64,000 nucleotides of DNA from Hyunsoonleella pacifica (GCF_004310335.1 NZ_SIRS01000006.1:98297-162296); one strand, 5' to 3'. Shown: positions 10,028 through 19,282, numbered from the stretch's first letter. The notes: a model not told the origin generated them from the sequence alone. Numbers and translations: made by a program.

Positions 10028-10759
10028 ATGAAATACAAATTGAAATACAAACGATTTAGTGAAACTTCAATTCTCATAGAATGGCCACAAAAGATTGAAA
10101 AATCTATTTTAGATGATATTCTAGTGTTTAAAGAAAAAATAGAACAATCGGACTTATTTTCAAATGGATTTATAAATCATGCGTATGCTTCATTGCTTTT
10201 GAATTTTAATGATGCCGTTTTCGATTTTGCTTTAAAAATTGAAGAACTTAATGGGTTATACAAGCAGCCAAACATAAAGAATAATCTAAATAGCAGATTA
10301 TGGAGAATACCTGTGTGCTACGATAAGCGTTTTGGAATTGATTTGGATGACATATCGAAAGGAAAAAATATTGAAATAGAAGAGTTGGTTAAACGTCATA
10401 CCACACCAGTTTACACTATATTTTTTATAGGCTTTCTTCCTGGTTTCCTGTATTTAGGAGGTTTAGATACATCTCTTTTTGTACCTAGGAGAGCTGTGCC
10501 TAGATTAAAAATACCAAGTGGTTCTGTTGCCATTGGAGGGCAACAAACAGGAATTTATCCATCTGAAAGCCCTGGAGGATGGCATATTATTGGTAATTCT
10601 CCAATTAATTTTTTTGATGTTTCAAAAGAAGAACCTTGCTTTTCTAGATCAGGAGATCGTCTTCAATTTTATGCCATTTCACTAAAAGAGTATAATGATA
10701 TAAAAACTTTAGTTGCAGCTGGAGTATACCAATTAAAAAGCGAGATAATAAATGATTAA
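10028..10759 (+). CDS. pxpB: 5-oxoprolinase subunit B (KipI family)
   Basis: This 243-residue carboxyltransferase-type subunit shows the diagnostic central block FIGFLPGFLYLGGLD, then PRRAVPRLKIPSGSVAIGG and GGWHIIGNSP. In Bacillus the homologue KipI also binds and inhibits the sporulation kinase KinA, but the conserved role is as a 5-oxoprolinase subunit with PxpA and PxpC. It sits two bases after pxpA and its end overlaps the start of pxpC by eight bases, so the three subunits are made from one message. Nothing is missing compared with the family length. Confidence 0.95.
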   Translation: MKYKLKYKRFSETSILIEWPQKIEKSILDDILVFKEKIEQSDLFSNGFINHAYASLLLNFNDAVFDFALKIEELNGLYKQPNIKNNLNSRLWRIPVCYDKRFGIDLDDISKGKNIEIEELVKRHTTPVYTIFFIGFLPGFLYLGGLDTSLFVPRRAVPRLKIPSGSVAIGGQQTGIYPSESPGGWHIIGNSPINFFDVSKEEPCFSRSGDRLQFYAISLKEYNDIKTLVAAGVYQLKSEIIND

Positions 10760-11600
10760 GGTGTTACATCCAGGGTTTTACACCACAATACAAGATTTAG
10801 GAAGGACAAACTACCAACATTTTGGGGTGCCAAAATCTGGAGTTATGGACCAAAGGGCTGCAAAAATAGCTAATGCACTTGTAGGGAATAATGAAAATGA
10901 AGCTGTTTTAGAAATTACAATGAGTGGGCCAAAGCTAGAGTTTCAAACAGAGGCTATAATAGCTATTACGGGCGCTAATTTAAATCCAAAATTGAATAGT
11001 AAGGAAATTTTAAATAATCGTTTATTAAAAGTAAGTGAGAGCGATATTTTAAGTTTTGGGAATTTGGTTTCAGGATTTCGTTGTTATTTAGCTGTTTCAG
11101 GAGGTTTGCAAACCCGAATTGTTTTAGGAAGCAAAAGTATGTATAGCGGTATAACTCAATATGATATTATTAAAAAAAATGATTTTTTTAGTACTGTTAA
11201 AAGTGATATTTCAAATGAAAAACAGTTTTCGGGATTAAAGGTTAATGATTCGTATTTAAAATCCTCAACACTAGAAGTTTTAAAAGGGTTGGAATTTGAT
11301 AGTTTAACTACTATTCAAAAAGAAAAATTATTATCAAAAACATTTAAAGTATCAAAAGATAACAACAGAATGGCATATCAACTTGAAGAACATATTGAGA
11401 ATAATCTAAAACCAATAATTACGTCTCCAGTTATACCAGGCACTGTGCAATTAACCCCTTCGGGAAAAATAATTATTCTAATGCGAGATTGCCAAACTAC
11501 GGGAGGTTATCCAAGAATATTGCAACTAACAACATCTGCAATCAATGTATTAGCTCAAAAATTTACTGGAAACACTATTAGTTTTAAGCTTAAAGATTAA
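10752..11600 (+). CDS. pxpC: 5-oxoprolinase subunit C (KipA family)
   Basis: The N-terminus KVLHPGFYTTIQDLGR and the following HFGVPKSGVMD are the classic start of KipA/biotin-dependent-carboxyltransferase-type proteins; AITGANL and a C-terminal GGYPRILQL block complete the family pattern. At 282 residues it is near the shorter end for the subunit but has both family ends. It is the last gene of the transporter-pxpA-pxpB-pxpC operon and completes the enzyme that recycles 5-oxoproline to glutamate. Its last four codons overlap the convergent deoC gene by 11 bases. Confidence 0.94.
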   Translation: MIKVLHPGFYTTIQDLGRTNYQHFGVPKSGVMDQRAAKIANALVGNNENEAVLEITMSGPKLEFQTEAIIAITGANLNPKLNSKEILNNRLLKVSESDILSFGNLVSGFRCYLAVSGGLQTRIVLGSKSMYSGITQYDIIKKNDFFSTVKSDISNEKQFSGLKVNDSYLKSSTLEVLKGLEFDSLTTIQKEKLLSKTFKVSKDNNRMAYQLEEHIENNLKPIITSPVIPGTVQLTPSGKIIILMRDCQTTGGYPRILQLTTSAINVLAQKFTGNTISFKLKD

Positions 11601-12333
11601 CCCTTATATCTTTTAGTACATCTAGAGAAACTTCACTTTTTTGGGAAGTTTCCATGTAGCGTCTATATATTTTAGAATTTCTTTTTTGTAGTGTGTCTTT
11701 TTCTGGTTTTAAAACGGTTGATGTACCAATTCTATCTGCACCAGATTCTAGATATTTTACGGCTGTTTCAAAATCAGTAACACCGCCTGAAGCTTTTATT
11801 TTTGCACTGTCTTTTACAGTTTTTTTCATGATTTTAACTGCTGTAAATGTCGCCCCACCAGAAGCAAATCCAGTAGACGTTTTTACAAAATCAGCATTAG
11901 CATCAACTGCAATTTCACATGCTTTAACAATTTCATTCTTATTAAGCTCAGAAATTTCAATGATTACTTTTAATGTAGTATCCCCTACAGCACGTTTAAC
12001 ATCAGAAATATCCCTTAAAACAGAAACGTAATTTCTACTTTTTAAGTAGCCTAGATTTATTACCATATCTATTTCATCAGCTCCATCTTCAATAGCATTT
12101 TGTGCTTCAGAAATTTTACTTTGTGTGGACATTGCCCCTAACGGAAAACCAACTACAGTACATATTTTTACATCAGTATTCATAAGAAGTTCTTTTGCTA
12201 GTTTAACGTAAGAACCATTTACACATACTGAAAAATATTGATTAGCTTTTGCTATTTTGCATATATTGATGATGTCTCTTTCTGTAGCCGTTGGCTTTAA
12301 AAACGTATAGTCTATGTAGTTAGATAAATTCAT
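11590..12333 (-). CDS. deoC: Deoxyribose-phosphate aldolase
   Basis: A class I TIM-barrel aldolase of 247 residues that cleaves 2-deoxy-D-ribose 5-phosphate to acetaldehyde and glyceraldehyde 3-phosphate in deoxynucleoside catabolism. The Schiff-base lysine is Lys151 in VKTSTGF, the second active-site lysine is Lys180 in IKASGGV, and the acidic residue in DEIDMVIN is also present. The opening block, usually IDHTLLKP, reads IDYTFLKP here. No other deo gene is adjacent; it is transcribed toward pxpC and overlaps it, so the neighbourhood gives no functional link. Confidence 0.95.
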   Translation of the reverse strand: MNLSNYIDYTFLKPTATERDIINICKIAKANQYFSVCVNGSYVKLAKELLMNTDVKICTVVGFPLGAMSTQSKISEAQNAIEDGADEIDMVINLGYLKSRNYVSVLRDISDVKRAVGDTTLKVIIEISELNKNEIVKACEIAVDANADFVKTSTGFASGGATFTAVKIMKKTVKDSAKIKASGGVTDFETAVKYLESGADRIGTSTVLKPEKDTLQKRNSKIYRRYMETSQKSEVSLDVLKDIRVNL

Positions 12334-12570
12334 AAAATAAAAGTAGGTTTCCTTTAAACATTAATATATTTTTCTGTTCTTACTAGGGACTATAAGAGCA
12401 CTGTGAAAATAAAAATTTATGTTATAACGGGGAGAAACCGTTTTACATTTTTATCAACATATTAATAAACATTAAAAGTAAACAATATTATATTTTATGG
12501 ATGTTTTTTAAGACAATATTCGATGAATGGAAGTACAATTAAGATTTTAAGCTTTTAAGTCTATCACAAT

Positions 12571-13062
12571 TTAAGAATATACTCGTTTTGTTTTAAAGTG
12601 TTTAATACGCTCTTCAAAGGTAGTTTCAGGTACTGGATTGTTTACTTCCTCAAAAATTGTCATGAAACTATCTGAGTGTTGTTCTCTCTTTTGTTCTAAT
12701 AAATTAAAATGCACAAAACTACACCATATCATTGATTTTAGATAGGATTTATGTTCATCATACATTCGCATTTCCACACATAGTTCACTATCGTTATATC
12801 CAATAAGTTGCGACTCAACAGTTACAGTTTCCATTAGTAAAGCAGGTTTTAAGTATACAATTTGGTTACTTCCAGATACCCAGCTTTTGCCAGTTTGTTT
12901 TGCTATTTTATAAATATCTAAATCGTAATGCTCTATAAGCATGTCTTCTCTATGATTCATAAAATAATCTATATAGTTGCCATTGTTTAAATGATTGAAA
13001 GGATCGCAATGTTGAAATCTGATTTTAGCTTTACTTTGAAGTACTTTCGGTAATGCATTCAT
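12571..13062 (-). CDS. Acyl-CoA thioesterase of the hotdog (4HBT/YbgC-like) family
   Basis: The 163-residue protein opens with R-F-Q-H-C-D-P-F-N-H-L-N-N-G-N-Y, the active-site block of 4-hydroxybenzoyl-CoA/YbgC-type thioesterases, where Asp of CDP is the usual catalytic residue. Such enzymes hydrolyse acyl-CoA thioesters in the cytosol; the acyl chain is not predictable from sequence alone. It lies 50 bases downstream of the TetR gene in the same direction. A 16-bp perfect palindrome just upstream of its start has the same arms as a site before the TetR gene, so this thioesterase is probably a direct target of that repressor. Confidence 0.88.
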   Translation of the reverse strand: MNALPKVLQSKAKIRFQHCDPFNHLNNGNYIDYFMNHREDMLIEHYDLDIYKIAKQTGKSWVSGSNQIVYLKPALLMETVTVESQLIGYNDSELCVEMRMYDEHKSYLKSMIWCSFVHFNLLEQKREQHSDSFMTIFEEVNNPVPETTFEERIKHFKTKRVYS

Positions 13063-13079
13063 TTTTTTGATTGTTTTAA

Positions 13080-13095
13080 TATACCAATTGGTATA
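13080..13095. promoter_or_regulatory. Probable TetR operator, thioesterase copy
   Basis: The 16 bases TATACCAATTGGTATA form a perfect palindrome 17 bases upstream of the thioesterase start codon. The six-base arms TATACC and GGTATA are identical to those of the site at 13729-13744 in front of the TetR gene, and the distance to the start codon is almost the same. Size and symmetry fit a TetR dimer site. Confidence 0.75.
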
Positions 13096-13112
13096 ATTTA
13101 TAATAAAATTTT

Positions 13113-13712
13113 TTAAATTTTCAGTTGATTATGGATGATTCTATCTAGATAATTCATAGTGTCTTTCATATATAATTCATCATTCATAGTATAGGTCATA
13201 AATATAGCACCTTGAATAATTGTATCTATACGTTTTGCATAAACCATAGCGTTTATATCAGGAGATATTTCATTAGCTTCAATACCATTTTCAATAATAG
13301 TACATAAATTGTCCTGAATACGTTGAATAAGATCTCTTACTTTTTTTAGTAATTCTGAATTACTATTATTGGCATCTACTCCAATATTTATAACAGGACA
13401 GCCTCCTAATTTTTTACTAAAAGTATAGTAATTACGGTAAAAATCAGTGATGAGAAATAATTTTTGAATTGGAGAATCACTTAATTTTAAATGGTTAGAT
13501 AAAGGCTGCATTAAATATTTTACCATATACTTAAAACAAGAGAAAGATAAATCTTCCTTGTTTTTAAAATTACCATAAATAGCACCCTTAGTTAATCCGG
13601 TAGCATTAGTTATATCTGATAGCGATGTAGCTGCATAGCCATTTTTATTAAAAATAGGTGCAGAAACTTCAATAATATGTTGTTTTGTGAGCTCTGATTT
13701 AGTTATCATCAT
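13113..13712 (-). CDS. TetR/AcrR family transcriptional regulator
   Basis: The N-terminal 50 residues hold a TetR helix-turn-helix: ...APIFNKNGYAATSLSDI followed by TGLTKGAIYGNFKNKEDL. The C-terminal ligand-binding half is helical and specific to the subgroup. Start: the frame is open to 13766, but the longer version would read through both the clpB terminator and the palindrome at 13729-13744, so one of the two adjacent ATG codons at 13712/13709 is preferred (about 199 residues). It is expected to repress itself and the downstream thioesterase through TATACC-N4-GGTATA. The inducer is unknown, possibly an acyl-CoA or fatty acid given the target. Confidence 0.9.
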   Translation of the reverse strand: MMITKSELTKQHIIEVSAPIFNKNGYAATSLSDITNATGLTKGAIYGNFKNKEDLSFSCFKYMVKYLMQPLSNHLKLSDSPIQKLFLITDFYRNYYTFSKKLGGCPVINIGVDANNSNSELLKKVRDLIQRIQDNLCTIIENGIEANEISPDINAMVYAKRIDTIIQGAIFMTYTMNDELYMKDTMNYLDRIIHNQLKI

Positions 13713-13728
13713 TACAAATATAATAAAA

Positions 13729-13744
13729 TATACCAAACGGTATA
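13729..13744. promoter_or_regulatory. Probable TetR operator, autoregulatory copy
   Basis: TATACCAAACGGTATA has the same perfect six-base arms as the site at 13080-13095, with a different four-base centre. It lies 16 bases upstream of the preferred TetR start, where bound protein would block its own promoter. Confidence 0.75.
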
Positions 13745-13757
13745 TTTTATTATAAAG

Positions 13758-13797
13758 AAAAAGCAACGTTTGTCAAAAATTAACATCCGTTGCTTTT
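13758..13797 (-). terminator. Terminator of clpB
   Basis: A perfect ten-base stem AAAAGCAACG / CGTTGCTTTT with a 19-base loop lies 25 bases after the clpB stop and is followed on the minus strand by a T-rich tail. It separates clpB from the TetR promoter. Confidence 0.75.
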
Positions 13798-13821
13798 CAA
13801 ACTAACCAACCAAACTAAACA

Positions 13822-16425
13822 TTATATTTCTTCTACTAAGTCGCTTTGATTTCTAAAAACTAACATATTATCAAAAGCATCTAGTAAAATAATACTATCC
13901 GTAGTAACTTTTCCTGCTAAAATCTCTTTACTCAGAGCGTTTAACACTTCTTTTTGTATTACACGCTTTACTGGACGTGCTCCATATTCAGGGTTATAAC
14001 CCTTATCAGCTAAATAACTTATGGCTTCTTTAGTGGCATCAAATGTAATATTTTGTTGTCCTAACATTTTAGTTACGCTTTTCAGCTGTAGTCCAACAAT
14101 GTCTACTATGTTTTTCTTTGTTAAAGGTGTAAACATTACAGTATCATCTATTCTATTTAAAAACTCAGGACGTACACTTTGTTTTAACAAACCTAAAACA
14201 TCCACTTTTGCTGCTTCAATTGCAGATTCAATATCTTTTGTAGCTTCAAAACGTTCTTGTATAATTTGACTACCCATGTTTGATGTCATAATTATAATAG
14301 TGTTTTTAAAATCAGCAACACGTCCTTTATTATCAGTTAAATGACCTTCATCTAGCACTTGTAACAAAATGTTAAAGGTGTCTGGATGCGCTTTTTCAAT
14401 TTCATCTAACAACACTACAGAATATGGCTTTCTTCTAACAGCTTCAGTAAGTTGCCCGCCTTCATCATAACCTACATATCCAGGAGGTGCACCAACTAAT
14501 CTGCTTACTGCATGACGTTCTTGATATTCACTCATATCAATTCTAGTCATGGCATTTTCATCATCAAATAAATATTCTGCTAGGGCCTTTGCTAACTCAG
14601 TTTTACCAACTCCAGTTGTACCTAGAAATAAGAATGTGCCAATTGGTTTTTGCGGGTTTTGTAAACCAGCTCTACTGCGTCTTACAGCATCACTTACTGC
14701 TTCAATAGCCTCTTCTTGACCTACCACACGTTTGTGTAGTTCATCTTCTAGTTTTAGCAGTTTTTCACGCTCACTTTGTAGCATTTTAGTAACTGGAATA
14801 CCTGTCCATTTTGCTACAACTTCAGCAATGTCGTCATGTGTTACTTCTTCTTTTATTAAAGAGTTTTCAGATTGTTCTTGTAATTGCTTTTGGAAAATTT
14901 CCAATTGTTCTTGGGCTTCTTTAATTTTTCCGTAACGCAATTCTGCTACCTTTCCATAATCGCCTTCGCGTTCAGCTTTTTCAGCTTCTAACTTGTAGTT
15001 TTCAATATCTTGTTTTGTGTTTTGTATATGGTCTACTACTTCTTTTTCGCTTTTCCATTTCGCATTAATGTCATTGCGTTGCTCCTTTAAATTTGCTAAA
15101 TCAGAACGTAAAGATTTTAATTTAGTTTCGTCTTTTTCGCGTTTAATTGCTTCAATTTCAATTTCCAATTGCATGATTTTTCTATCCAAAACGTCCAATT
15201 CTTCAGGTTTTGAATTGATTTCCATGCGTAATTTAGAAGCAGCCTCATCCATAAGGTCTATAGCTTTATCAGGTAAAAACCTGTTGGTAATGTAGCGCTG
15301 CGATAATTCTACAGCCCCAATAATAGCTTCATCCTTGATTCTTACCTTGTGGTGAGTTTCATACTTTTCTTTAATACCTCTTAATATAGAAATAGCACTT
15401 TCAGTATCAGGTTCATCCACCAATACCTTTTGGAATCTCCGCTCTAAGGCTTTGTCCTTTTCAAAGTATTTTTGGTATTCATCTAAAGTTGTAGCACCTA
15501 TGGCTCTTAGTTCGCCTCTGGCTAAGGCTGGCTTTAAAATATTAGCTGCATCCATAGCGCCTTGCCCGCCTCCTGCACCAACGAGAGTATGTATTTCGTC
15601 AATAAACAGTACAATGTCGCCATCACTAGTAGTAACTTCTTTAACCACAGCTTTTAGGCGTTCTTCAAACTCACCTTTATATTTTGCACCTGCAATAAGT
15701 GCACCCATATCTAATGCAAAAATCTGCTTATCTTTTAGGTTTTCTGGAATGTCACCATCTATAATTCTGTGTGCTAAACCTTCTGCTATAGCTGTTTTAC
15801 CAGTTCCAGGTTCTCCAACCAAAATAGGGTTGTTTTTAGTACGACGTGATAAAATTTGAAGAATTCTTCGTATTTCCTCATCCCTACCAATTACAGGGTC
15901 TAACTTTCCGTCTTTTGCTAATTGATTTAAGTTTTTAGCATATTTTGCTAAGGCGTTATATGTCTCTTCTTGACTTTGTGAAGTTACATTTTCTCCTTTA
16001 CGTAGTTCATCAATAGCTGCTTTTAAGCTTTTTTCTGTTACCCCTTGATCTTTCAGCATCTGAGCAATTTTACTATTAGATTTAAATACAGCTAAAAGTA
16101 AATGCTCTACAGATACAAATTCGTCTTTCATTTTTTTAGCAATAACGGCAGCTTCGTTTAAACTTTTACCAGCTTCACGAGATAGCATTAAATCTGTTCC
16201 TGAAACTTTTGCAAAACTTTCCAATTGTTTGTCTAAAGCTTGTTTAAGTATAGAAAGGTTTACATTAAGTTTCTTTAATATGTAGGGTAATACATTTTCG
16301 TCAACTTCAAAAATTCCCTTAATTATGTGTTCATTTTCAATTTGTTGGTGTCCATAACCTTGCGCAATTTGTTGCGCTTGTTGTATGGCTTCTTGAGATT
16401 TTATGGTATAATTATTAAAATTCAT
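13822..16425 (-). CDS. clpB: ATP-dependent disaggregase ClpB
   Basis: This 867-residue Hsp100 chaperone has, in order, a Clp N-terminal domain (1-145), AAA1 with Walker [10 protein letters not shown] at about 205, a long coiled-coil middle domain (about 400-525, the ClpB hallmark that distinguishes it from ClpA/ClpC), AAA2 with Walker [10 protein letters not shown] at about 605, and the C-terminal D2 domain. It threads and dissolves protein aggregates with DnaK after heat stress, in the cytosol. Length is normal. It is transcribed alone from a region divergent with ytxJ and ends in a strong hairpin. Confidence 0.98.
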   Translation of the reverse strand: MNFNNYTIKSQEAIQQAQQIAQGYGHQQIENEHIIKGIFEVDENVLPYILKKLNVNLSILKQALDKQLESFAKVSGTDLMLSREAGKSLNEAAVIAKKMKDEFVSVEHLLLAVFKSNSKIAQMLKDQGVTEKSLKAAIDELRKGENVTSQSQEETYNALAKYAKNLNQLAKDGKLDPVIGRDEEIRRILQILSRRTKNNPILVGEPGTGKTAIAEGLAHRIIDGDIPENLKDKQIFALDMGALIAGAKYKGEFEERLKAVVKEVTTSDGDIVLFIDEIHTLVGAGGGQGAMDAANILKPALARGELRAIGATTLDEYQKYFEKDKALERRFQKVLVDEPDTESAISILRGIKEKYETHHKVRIKDEAIIGAVELSQRYITNRFLPDKAIDLMDEAASKLRMEINSKPEELDVLDRKIMQLEIEIEAIKREKDETKLKSLRSDLANLKEQRNDINAKWKSEKEVVDHIQNTKQDIENYKLEAEKAEREGDYGKVAELRYGKIKEAQEQLEIFQKQLQEQSENSLIKEEVTHDDIAEVVAKWTGIPVTKMLQSEREKLLKLEDELHKRVVGQEEAIEAVSDAVRRSRAGLQNPQKPIGTFLFLGTTGVGKTELAKALAEYLFDDENAMTRIDMSEYQERHAVSRLVGAPPGYVGYDEGGQLTEAVRRKPYSVVLLDEIEKAHPDTFNILLQVLDEGHLTDNKGRVADFKNTIIIMTSNMGSQIIQERFEATKDIESAIEAAKVDVLGLLKQSVRPEFLNRIDDTVMFTPLTKKNIVDIVGLQLKSVTKMLGQQNITFDATKEAISYLADKGYNPEYGARPVKRVIQKEVLNALSKEILAGKVTTDSIILLDAFDNMLVFRNQSDLVEEI

Positions 16426-16643
16426 AGTTATATTATAATGTTTTCTTTTTCGTTAACTTTACGCTTTCATTAGGTCAATTATCTTACCAATTATAATAGC
16501 ACTAAAATTTAAGACAAAATGTCTGTAATATCCCGAAAATGAATGACTTTTAGTCAGGTGTAAGATGTATAAGGTAACATCGACTTATAAAGCAATGAAA
16601 ATCAAAGATTAACGTTTCAATTAAAAAGAATTAATAGCATAGC
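16426..16643. promoter_or_regulatory. Divergent promoter region of clpB and ytxJ with two short inverted repeats
   Basis: This 218-base region separates two divergent stress-related genes. It contains AGACA-AAA-TGTCT at 16512-16524 and TGACT-TTT-AGTCA at 16544-16556, each a perfect five-base inverted repeat around three bases. They could be operator half-sites, but repeats this short also arise by chance in A+T-rich DNA. No standard TAnnTTTG box stands out. Confidence 0.3.
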
Positions 16644-17036
16644 ATGGGATTACTAAATAAATTATTTGGAGGAGGAGAAAAAGTAGAACGAGAGGAAAAA
16701 GTCTTACCATGGATTCCTTTAAGCGATGTAAAACAGTTAGATTATATTGAGAAAAAATCTAGTATAAAAGCACAAGTTATTTTTAAGCATTCCACACGTT
16801 GTGGTATTAGTAACATGGTGCAACGCCAGTTTATTAGTGAGTATAATTTTAGCGAAAAAGACTTAGATTTATATTACTTAGATATTTTAAGTTATAGACA
16901 AGTTTCTGATGAAGTTGGATATAAATTCCAATTAATACATGAGTCTCCACAGCTTCTTGTTATTAAGAATGGTACTTTAGTAGCAAATGCTTCTCATGGG
17001 CAAATTAATCAAGTAGATTTAAGTAGATTCGTTTAG
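16644..17036 (+). CDS. ytxJ: Bacillithiol-system redox protein YtxJ
   Basis: The 130-residue product has the YtxJ pattern with a single reactive cysteine in KHSTRCGIS (Cys53), a thioredoxin-like fold, and the S-P-Q-[LV] block near residue 105 corresponding to the cis-proline loop. YtxJ/BrxC proteins act as monothiol reductases that remove bacillithiol from S-bacillithiolated proteins in the cytosol, so this strain probably makes bacillithiol instead of glutathione. The next gene starts 9 bases later in the same direction. Divergent to clpB, consistent with both responding to protein damage. Confidence 0.9.
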   Translation: MGLLNKLFGGGEKVEREEKVLPWIPLSDVKQLDYIEKKSSIKAQVIFKHSTRCGISNMVQRQFISEYNFSEKDLDLYYLDILSYRQVSDEVGYKFQLIHESPQLLVIKNGTLVANASHGQINQVDLSRFV

Positions 17037-17045
17037 TATTATACC

Positions 17046-17453
17046 TTGAAGTCTGATTACTTATTTGTTTATGGTACATTACAAGCAAAGGCAGATAATG
17101 AAATGTCTAGGTTTCTTTTATCTAACGCTAAAGTAGTCGACAAGGGGTATTTTAATGGTAAATTGTACAAGGTATCTTGGTTTCCTGGAGCTATTTTGAG
17201 TGCGGCTATTACAGATAAAGTTTATGGAACTGTTTTTAAATTGAGATCTATTCCTGATGCTTTTAAAATTCTAGATCAATACGAGGGATTTTATGAAAAC
17301 GATACAGTGTCTAGTTTATTTGTAAGACAACAAATTGAAGTTTTTTTAGAAAATGGTAGTAGAATAAATGCTTGGGTGTATCTTTACAACCAGAAGATTA
17401 CTAATGAACCGCAAATTATCTCAGGGGATTTTTTGAAAGATGCCAACACCTAA
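17046..17453 (+). CDS. Gamma-glutamylcyclotransferase-family (AIG2-like) protein
   Basis: The short protein (135 residues, TTG start) carries the family opening FVYGTLQ and the later ILDQYEGF, whose Glu is the probable catalytic acid. Related enzymes release 5-oxoproline from gamma-glutamyl amines or peptides; many bacterial members are uncharacterised. It begins 9 bases after ytxJ and its 3' end overlaps the RluA-type gene by 14 bases, so these three form one transcription unit. A link to the 5-oxoprolinase operon 6 kb upstream is chemically plausible because the product would be its substrate, but that is inference. Confidence 0.85.
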   Translation: MKSDYLFVYGTLQAKADNEMSRFLLSNAKVVDKGYFNGKLYKVSWFPGAILSAAITDKVYGTVFKLRSIPDAFKILDQYEGFYENDTVSSLFVRQQIEVFLENGSRINAWVYLYNQKITNEPQIISGDFLKDANT

Positions 17454-19128
17454 ATTTACTGATACTTTTTTTCATCCATTGAAGGGTAACGAGGCTATCA
17501 CTTTGCCTGAAAAATTTACATTTCCTTTTTATTACGAGCCACATAAACTGAGTATTCTGGCAGCTAATGATTTACAAAACTATTTAGAATGCCAAACGGA
17601 TTTTAAACATAATTTTGGATTGCAACTTTATGCAGAAGGGCTTATTATAGGTAAGATGTTTGGGGTTATGGTTGTAGAGAATACTAACGGAAAATTGGGT
17701 TATTTAGCAGCATTTTCAGGAAAACTTGCCGAAAGTAATTACCATAAAGGTTTTGTGCCCACAGTATACAATACCCTTGATGAACACGGGTTTTATAAAA
17801 AAGGTGAAGCAGAATTAAATAGTTTAAATGCTGAAATTAAAGCATTGGAACAAGCAACGGGGTTTTTAAAAGCAGAAGCAAGTTTAAAGCAATGCGAACA
17901 AAGCTATAAAACAGAACTAGAAGCGTATAAACAAAAAATAAAAACCCAAAAAAAAGAACGTAAACAACAGCGAGAATCAGCCTTACATAAGTTGTCTTCA
18001 AAAGACTATGAGCTGTTATTGGAAGATTTAAAAAGTCAAAGCATTTACTATCATTATAGGTTAAAAGATTTAAAACAAGAATGGGAAGCTAAAATTGATA
18101 ATGCAAAAATAGCCCTTAGTAATTTTCAAGTACCTATAACAAACCTTAAAGAAAAGCGAGCAAAACTTTCAGCATCACTACAGAAGCGTTTGCATGAGCA
18201 ATATCGTTTTTTAAATGCTAAAGGTAGTACCAAAGATTTGTTAGATATTTTTGATGATGCGCAAGTGCCACCACCTGCAGGGTCTGGTGAGTGTGCCGCT
18301 CCAAAACTATTTCAATATGCTTATGAAAACGAGCTAAAACCTATAGCTATGGCAGAGTTTTGGTGGGGCACATCGCCAAAGTCTATGGTACGAAAACACA
18401 AACAGTTTTATCCGTCTTGTAGAAGCAAGTGTGAACCCATTTTAGGACATATGATGCAGGGTTTAGATGTTGAAGAAAGTCCAATAGCTCAAATACCTAT
18501 ACATAACAAACCTTTAGATATTGTATACGAAGACGAGTATGTATTGCTTGTAAATAAACCTCATGAATTTCTATCGGTGCCAGGAAAACACATTCAGGAA
18601 TCAGTATTAACAAGAATGAAGCGTTACTTGCCAAAAGCCAAAGGACCATTGTTAGTGCATCGATTAGATATGTCTACATCTGGACTTATTTTAGTAGCTA
18701 AAAATGAAAAAACACACAAAAACCTTCAAAAGCAATTTATAGATCGTACCGTTAAAAAACGATATGTAGCAATTTTAGATGGAGAAATACCCACCAAATC
18801 AGGGACTGTAGATTTGCCATTGCGTGTAGATTTAGATAATCGTCCGCAACAATTGGTATGTTACGAATATGGTAAGCCAGCTAAAACAAAATACGAAGTT
18901 GTTGGTGCTAAAAATGGTAAAACCCGCATACATTTTTATCCTATTTCTGGTCGTACACATCAACTGCGTGTGCATGCAGCACATTCCAATGGTTTAAATA
19001 TACCCATTGTTGGCGATGATTTATACGGCACAAAAGCAGACCGTTTATATTTACATGCAGAATCGCTTAAGTTTAATCATCCCGTAACACAAGAAGTTTT
19101 AGAGGTGGTTTGTAAGACCCCATTTTAA
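17440..19128 (+). CDS. RluA family pseudouridine synthase with long N-terminal extension
   Basis: Residues about 360-562 are a complete RluA-type catalytic domain: the active-site aspartate is in HRLDMSTSG, followed by Q.QF..R.V.KRYVA and GRTHQLRVH. It would isomerise uridine to pseudouridine in rRNA or tRNA. The first 350 residues are unusual: an alpha/beta start, a Lys/Glu-rich predicted coiled coil (about 120-255), and a conserved-looking block PPPAGSGECAAPKL...EFWWG containing two cysteines. RluA alone is about 220-330 residues, so the extension is an added module. It overlaps the previous gene by 14 bases. Confidence 0.92.
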   Translation: MPTPKFTDTFFHPLKGNEAITLPEKFTFPFYYEPHKLSILAANDLQNYLECQTDFKHNFGLQLYAEGLIIGKMFGVMVVENTNGKLGYLAAFSGKLAESNYHKGFVPTVYNTLDEHGFYKKGEAELNSLNAEIKALEQATGFLKAEASLKQCEQSYKTELEAYKQKIKTQKKERKQQRESALHKLSSKDYELLLEDLKSQSIYYHYRLKDLKQEWEAKIDNAKIALSNFQVPITNLKEKRAKLSASLQKRLHEQYRFLNAKGSTKDLLDIFDDAQVPPPAGSGECAAPKLFQYAYENELKPIAMAEFWWGTSPKSMVRKHKQFYPSCRSKCEPILGHMMQGLDVEESPIAQIPIHNKPLDIVYEDEYVLLVNKPHEFLSVPGKHIQESVLTRMKRYLPKAKGPLLVHRLDMSTSGLILVAKNEKTHKNLQKQFIDRTVKKRYVAILDGEIPTKSGTVDLPLRVDLDNRPQQLVCYEYGKPAKTKYEVVGAKNGKTRIHFYPISGRTHQLRVHAAHSNGLNIPIVGDDLYGTKADRLYLHAESLKFNHPVTQEVLEVVCKTPF

Positions 19129-19204
19129 CTTTTTAGTATTCTGAATTTGATTTAAGATGTTTTCATAACTACTTTTTAAAACAAATAAGGATAATTTGTA
19201 AAAT

Positions 19205-19220
19205 TACGTACATATACGTA
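19205..19220. promoter_or_regulatory. Short inverted motif upstream of the amidase gene
   Basis: Two TACGTA copies separated by CATA lie 62 bases before the amidase start. Each copy is self-complementary, as expected for a dimer-binding site, but there is no second instance in the window to support it. Confidence 0.25.
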
Positions 19221-19282
19221 TTTATTTTTTTACAATAAAACCCGAACTTGCTTATCATTAGAAAAAAATAAATATAAAAACC

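Noticed and set aside
13713-13766. Longer start of the TetR regulator
   Set aside because: It would include the operator palindrome and part of the clpB terminator inside the coding region, and it adds a hydrophobic segment atypical for TetR.
14021-15859. Open frames on the plus strand within clpB
   Set aside because: All are antisense to a complete, highly conserved clpB and are Ser/Phe-rich as expected for shadows.
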